Positions 5,426 through 9,131 of a DNA stretch of 9,131 nucleotides are shown here, piece after piece. Source of the DNA: Hellea sp. (GTDB lineage Bacteria; Pseudomonadota; Alphaproteobacteria; Caulobacterales; Maricaulaceae); NCBI GenBank assembly GCA_020628635.1, contig JAHDEU010000063.1, positions 1 through 9,131 on the forward strand, read 5' to 3'. The notes under the pieces are model-generated. The model saw nothing but the letters and a program-made list of their open reading frames with translations, had not been told where the DNA came from and searched no databases. The stretch's first letter is position 1; every line of letters begins with the position of its first letter. A program made the translations under genes and the position numbers.

Positions 5426-6765
5426 TTCCCTCGCGCCCGGGTGGGCGTGCTGATGCGGCAGTCGGCATAGGCGACTGTCTTGCCATTCGCGCCGCACAGG
5501 ATGAACTCCATCACTTCGGGCTGCTCGACATGGCCATTATGGGCGAAGAGCGGGTCCACGAAACCGTTGACGAAGGGGATGAGCGGGCTGGCGAATTCCA
5601 CCCGCATGTCGGTGATGTTGAAGCCGAGCGCATCCACGATCCGCGCCCGCGCCGCCGGGTCGTCCGGCAGGCTGCCCGCCGACTGGGCGTAGAGCTGCTC
5701 GTAGAAGGGCACCAACTCATAGGTCAGGAAGTCGTTGATCTCTGAAAAGGCGATGATGGTCGGCCGCTCGCCCTCGTCATAGTCGGAGCGCCGGAACGGC
5801 TCGCCATCCGTCAGGTCCGACAGGCCCAGCAGCGGCAGCTGGTTGGCCAGCATGTAGAGCTGCGTGCCCTCGATCATCGCGTCATGCACATTGCTGAGCC
5901 CGTCCGTCATGTGGCCGCGCATGACATCGAATGCGATCTTGGAGCCGAGCGACTCGGCGACGAATGCAAACGGGTCGATGTCGAAATCCGTCGACGACGC
6001 CCGGTCGCAGGCAGCGCGGTAGTTCACTTGCGGCCCCTGATCGGTCAGCGCGTAGCCATTGGCGTCCAGAGCGGCTGCGCACATCGCGCCACTGATGGCC
6101 TGGCGGATGTCTTCTCCCGCCGGTCCCAGATAGAGCACGGCGTCGGAAAAGCCGAAATTGACCAGCTCGTCCTTCAGGTCGCGATTGACGCTGCGGCGCA
6201 GCAGGGGCGCGCCCATGGTGGAACTGCCCCGGTCCTGCCCCAGATGCGGAAGCTGCAGGCTCGTCCAGAAAATCTCGTCCCAGAAGACGCGGTAGATGAC
6301 GTATTCGAGGTCCTTGCGCACGCGGAGCACTTGGCGGTCCATGCAGACCAGCCGGTCCAAGCTCAGCTCGCTGCCCAGCACGGTGGTGAAACGACGCGCC
6401 GTCGGCTGCGTGATGAAGAGGTGGTTGCGCAGCGCGATGTCCTCATTGTCCTCGTCGCGGCCGCAGACATTGCTGACGGTCTTCTCCTGCGTCTCCAACC
6501 CATAGGCGTTGGCGATGCCCTGGATGAAATTGTTGGCCAGCGGCTCGGCGTCCTCCGTCTCGATGGCGCCGATGCCGTGCAGGAACATGATGTTGACGCG
6601 CTGGGTGGCCGTGCGCGGCGCGCGGCTGGCGAGCGCTTCGAGGCCGTCGAACTGGCCTTGGCCGGACTGGGTGGAGGCGAGCGAGTTGATTTCCAGCACG
6701 CGAAATTTGGTCGAGGCGCAGCCGCCGAGAATGACGGATAACAGCAGGGTAAGCAGCCAGCGCAT
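5422..6765 (-). CDS. predicted lipoprotein with alpha/beta-hydrolase-like triad
   Basis: This is a 447-residue protein with no family name I can assign securely. The N-terminus is a lipoprotein signal: Arg2, a hydrophobic stretch LLTLLLSVIL, then the lipobox LGGC with Cys16 as the lipidated residue. Ala17 follows and would favour outer-membrane sorting under the E. coli rule. The rest looks like an alpha/beta hydrolase: a strand ending in FLHGIG (61-66, oxyanion HG type), AESLGS (270-275) as a nucleophile elbow with Ser272, EINDFLTY (342-349) with Asp345 as likely acid, and HNGHVEQPEVM (409-419) with His412 or His409 as likely base. The elbow has Ala in place of the first Gly of GxSxG. The substrate is unknown; an esterase, lipase or peptidase role in the cell envelope is inference. 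It starts 7 nt after the uvrD stop and overlaps prmA by four bases. Confidence 0.8.
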   Translation of the reverse strand: MRWLLTLLLSVILGGCASTKFRVLEINSLASTQSGQGQFDGLEALASRAPRTATQRVNIMFLHGIGAIETEDAEPLANNFIQGIANAYGLETQEKTVSNVCGRDEDNEDIALRNHLFITQPTARRFTTVLGSELSLDRLVCMDRQVLRVRKDLEYVIYRVFWDEIFWTSLQLPHLGQDRGSSTMGAPLLRRSVNRDLKDELVNFGFSDAVLYLGPAGEDIRQAISGAMCAAALDANGYALTDQGPQVNYRAACDRASSTDFDIDPFAFVAESLGSKIAFDVMRGHMTDGLSNVHDAMIEGTQLYMLANQLPLLGLSDLTDGEPFRRSDYDEGERPTIIAFSEINDFLTYELVPFYEQLYAQSAGSLPDDPAARARIVDALGFNITDMRVEFASPLIPFVNGFVDPLFAHNGHVEQPEVMEFILCGANGKTVAYADCRISTPTRARGK

Positions 6766-6772
6766 TATGAGC

Positions 6773-9130
6773 CTATACGTCGGCGGCCTTCACCACGAAA
6801 CCGTCCAGCACCTTCTTTTCGCCTGCCTTGTCAAACAAAACCGTGAGCTTGGTGCCGTCGGCCGACTGCACGTCGCCATAGCCGAACTTCTGGTGGAAGA
6901 CGCGCTCGCCGGCCTTGTAGTTGGAGGCCTTGCCCTTGGCGGGGCGGCGCACGGCGTGGCCCTCGATTTCCTTGGGTTCGCGGCCGAAGCTCTTGTCGCG
7001 GTTGGCCTGGTAGCGCTTCCAGCCGGGCGAAGCGCGGCCCTCGCTCTGCGCGCGGGCGAAACTGCGGCCGAAGTCTTCCTGCACGCGGTCCACGATCAGG
7101 GACGGGTTGTACTGGTTGGCCTCGGACTCGACATCGACATGCTGGATCGGCAGCTCGTCGATGAAGCGGGACGGCAGCGCGCTCTGCCAGGAGCCATAGA
7201 TCTGACGGTTGGCGGCGAAGTAGATCTTCGCCATCTCGCGCGCGCGGGTGATCCCGACATAGGCGAGGCGGCGTTCCTCCTCCAGCCCCGCCATGCCCGC
7301 TTCGTCCAGCGCGCGCTGGCTCGGAAACGTGCCTTCCTCCCAGCCGGGTAGGAAGACCAGCGGAAACTCCAGCCCCTTGGCGGAGTGCAGCGTCATCAGG
7401 CTGACCTCCTCCTCGGACGGGCCGGACTCCACGTCGAGCACGAGGCTGACATGCTCCAGATAGGCGTCGAGCGTTTCGAACTCGCCCATGGCGTTGATGA
7501 GTTCCTTGAGGTTTTCGAGCCGGCCCTGGCTCTTGGCGTCCTTGTTGTCGCGCCACATCTGGGTGTAGCCGCTCTCGTCCAATATGCGCTCGGCCATTTC
7601 GGTGTGGCGAACATTGGCGGCATCAGTTCGCCAGCGGTCGAGATCCATGATGAATGCCCGCAAAGCCGAGCGCGCGCGGCCGCGTATCTCGTCCGTGCGG
7701 ATCAGCTTGCGGGTCGCGGTCTCCAGCGAGACGTTCAGCGCCCGCGCCGCCTCTTGCAGCTTGCGCACGGTCGTTGCGCCGATGCCGCGCTTGGGCACAT
7801 TGACGATGCGTTCAAACGCGAGGTCGTCGGTCTCCGAGCGGAGCGTGCGCATATAGGCGTGGGCGTCGCGGATTTCCTGCCGTTCGAAGAAGCGCGGTCC
7901 GCCGATAACGCGGTAGGGCAGGCCCAGCTGGATGAAGCGTTCCTCGAAATTGCGCATCTGGCGCGACGCACGCACGAGGATGGCGACATCGTTGTAGGAG
8001 CGGCCCTTGGCTTTCCAGTTCTCGATCTCGGAGCTGATGATGCGCGCTTCGGCCGGGCCGTCCCACACGCCGGTGACGCTGACCTTGTGTCCGCCTTCGT
8101 CCTCGGTCCAGAGCGTCTTGCCGAGCCGGTCCTTGTTCGCCGCGATCAGGCCGGACGCCGCGCCGAGGATGTGCTCGGTCGAGCGGTAGTTGCGTTCCAG
8201 CCGGATGACCTTGGCACCCGGAAAGTCGGTCTCGAAGCGCAGGATGTTGTCCACCTCCGCCCCGCGCCAGCCATAGATCGACTGGTCGTCATCGCCGACG
8301 CAACAGACATTGTTCGAGCCCTGGGCCAGCAGGCGCAGCCAGAGATACTGCGCGACGTTCGTGTCCTGATACTCGTCGACTAGTAAGTAGCGGAACTTGT
8401 CGTGATAGGACTTCAGCACGTCCGGGTTCTGCTGGAAGATGGTGATGTTGTGCAGCAGCAGGTCGCCGAAGTCGCAGGCGTTGAGGACCTTCAGCCTGTC
8501 CTGATAGGTCTTGTAGATCTCCACGCCCTTGCCGTCGGCGAAACTGAACCCGTCATCGGCCGACAGCTTCTCCGGCGTCAGCCCCTTGTTCTTCCAGCCG
8601 TCGATCAGCGAGGCCATGAATCGCGCGGTCCAGCGTTTGGAGTCGATGCCCGCCGCCTCGATCACCTGCTTGAGCAGGCGGATCTGATCATCCGTATCGA
8701 GAATGGTGTAGCTCGACTTGAGGCCCACCAGTTCCGCATGGATGCGCAGTATCTTCGCCGCGATGGAGTGAAAGGTGCCGAGCCAGGGCAGCCCTTCGAC
8801 CGCGCCGCCGATCGTCTGTCCGACCCGCTCGCGCATTTCCCGCGCGGCCTTGTTGGTGAACGTCACCGACAAAATCTGCGACGGCCAGGCGAGACGAAGG
8901 TTGAGAATGTGCGCCAGCCGCGTCGTCAGCACGCGCGTCTTGCCCGTGCCCGCACCGGCCAGCACCAGCAGCGGGCCTTCGGTGGTCAGCACCGCCTCGC
9001 GCTGTTCGGGATTTAGCCCCTCAAGATAATCCGCCTCGGGCTGACGCTCCGGCCGCACCATGGCGCGCTGGCTGATGGAGCCTGCGCGCGGGGCCGCCGG
9101 GGCAGGGACGAATGATTCGGGGCGGGACAT
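6773..9130 (-). CDS. uvrD: UvrD/PcrA-type superfamily 1A DNA helicase
   Basis: This ATP-driven 3'-5' helicase acts in nucleotide excision repair, mismatch repair and removal of proteins from DNA. The 785-residue product carries all SF1A motifs: Walker A GAGTGKT (59-65), FTNKAAREM (91-99), GTFHS (118-122), Walker B LLVDEYQDTN (249-258), GDDDQSIYGWRG (279-290), ERNYRST (312-318), TLHSAKGLEF (580-589) and YVGITRARE (624-632). The C-terminus holds the Tudor-like module of UvrD/PcrA, VFHQKFGYGDV (744-754). The N-terminal 37 residues before LNPEQREAV are Pro/Ala-rich and variable. ATG 9130 lies one base from the window edge, so a longer N-terminus cannot be excluded. It is the first visible gene of a minus-strand operon with the lipoprotein gene and prmA. 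UvrD and PcrA cannot be told apart by motifs alone; UvrD is the usual name in this class. Confidence 0.96.
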   Translation of the reverse strand: MSRPESFVPAPAAPRAGSISQRAMVRPERQPEADYLEGLNPEQREAVLTTEGPLLVLAGAGTGKTRVLTTRLAHILNLRLAWPSQILSVTFTNKAAREMRERVGQTIGGAVEGLPWLGTFHSIAAKILRIHAELVGLKSSYTILDTDDQIRLLKQVIEAAGIDSKRWTARFMASLIDGWKNKGLTPEKLSADDGFSFADGKGVEIYKTYQDRLKVLNACDFGDLLLHNITIFQQNPDVLKSYHDKFRYLLVDEYQDTNVAQYLWLRLLAQGSNNVCCVGDDDQSIYGWRGAEVDNILRFETDFPGAKVIRLERNYRSTEHILGAASGLIAANKDRLGKTLWTEDEGGHKVSVTGVWDGPAEARIISSEIENWKAKGRSYNDVAILVRASRQMRNFEERFIQLGLPYRVIGGPRFFERQEIRDAHAYMRTLRSETDDLAFERIVNVPKRGIGATTVRKLQEAARALNVSLETATRKLIRTDEIRGRARSALRAFIMDLDRWRTDAANVRHTEMAERILDESGYTQMWRDNKDAKSQGRLENLKELINAMGEFETLDAYLEHVSLVLDVESGPSEEEVSLMTLHSAKGLEFPLVFLPGWEEGTFPSQRALDEAGMAGLEEERRLAYVGITRAREMAKIYFAANRQIYGSWQSALPSRFIDELPIQHVDVESEANQYNPSLIVDRVQEDFGRSFARAQSEGRASPGWKRYQANRDKSFGREPKEIEGHAVRRPAKGKASNYKAGERVFHQKFGYGDVQSADGTKLTVLFDKAGEKKVLDGFVVKAADV

Positions 9131-9131
9131 C

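Noticed and set aside
4607..5470. 287-codon plus-strand frame opposite prmA
   Set aside because: It is an antisense shadow of prmA. The minus strand has clear PrmA and SAM-binding motifs.

Overview
The window is GC-rich and reads as chromosomal DNA of an alphaproteobacterium. The evidence is the high G+C, the UvrD-PrmA and aminopeptidase P-like gene content, and intergenic palindromes of the 'ccccgga-cttga-tccgggg' and 'ctcatccccg...cggggatccag' types that are typical of that class. A Caulobacterales/Maricaulales-like (Hyphomonadaceae-type) source is my best guess, at low confidence below class level. I see no transposase, phage, CRISPR, rRNA or tRNA gene and no defence system.

Layout from left to right. 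Positions 1-519 hold no credible gene and are filled with three palindromic repeat elements: a nested element at 11-200, a perfect 34-bp inverted repeat at 225-372, and a paired REP-like element at 406-515. Positions 520-1899 (minus) encode a PLP-dependent group II decarboxylase of the glutamate/cysteine-sulfinate decarboxylase type. Positions 1900-2349 are again non-coding and carry a further three repeat elements. Positions 2350-4173 (minus) encode a three-domain M24 Xaa-Pro aminopeptidase. A 202-bp divergent spacer follows, then a 43-codon gene on the plus strand (4376-4507) with its own purine-rich ribosome binding site and a strong intrinsic terminator (4530-4565).

The right half is a compact minus-strand operon. 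Transcription runs from the UvrD/PcrA-type helicase gene (9130 to 6773), across 7 nt, to a predicted lipoprotein with an alpha/beta-hydrolase-like triad (6765 to 5422). That gene overlaps by ATGA the gene for ribosomal protein L11 methyltransferase PrmA (5425 to 4565). prmA converges on the 43-codon gene.

Most of the coding content is housekeeping: DNA repair, ribosomal protein modification and proline-peptide turnover. The less described parts are the hydrolase-like lipoprotein inside the uvrD-prmA operon, the small basic protein gene, and the dense set of different palindromic repeats around the decarboxylase gene. I found no convincing new multi-gene system. The repeat-end covariation and shared loop sequence are the best structural signals here.
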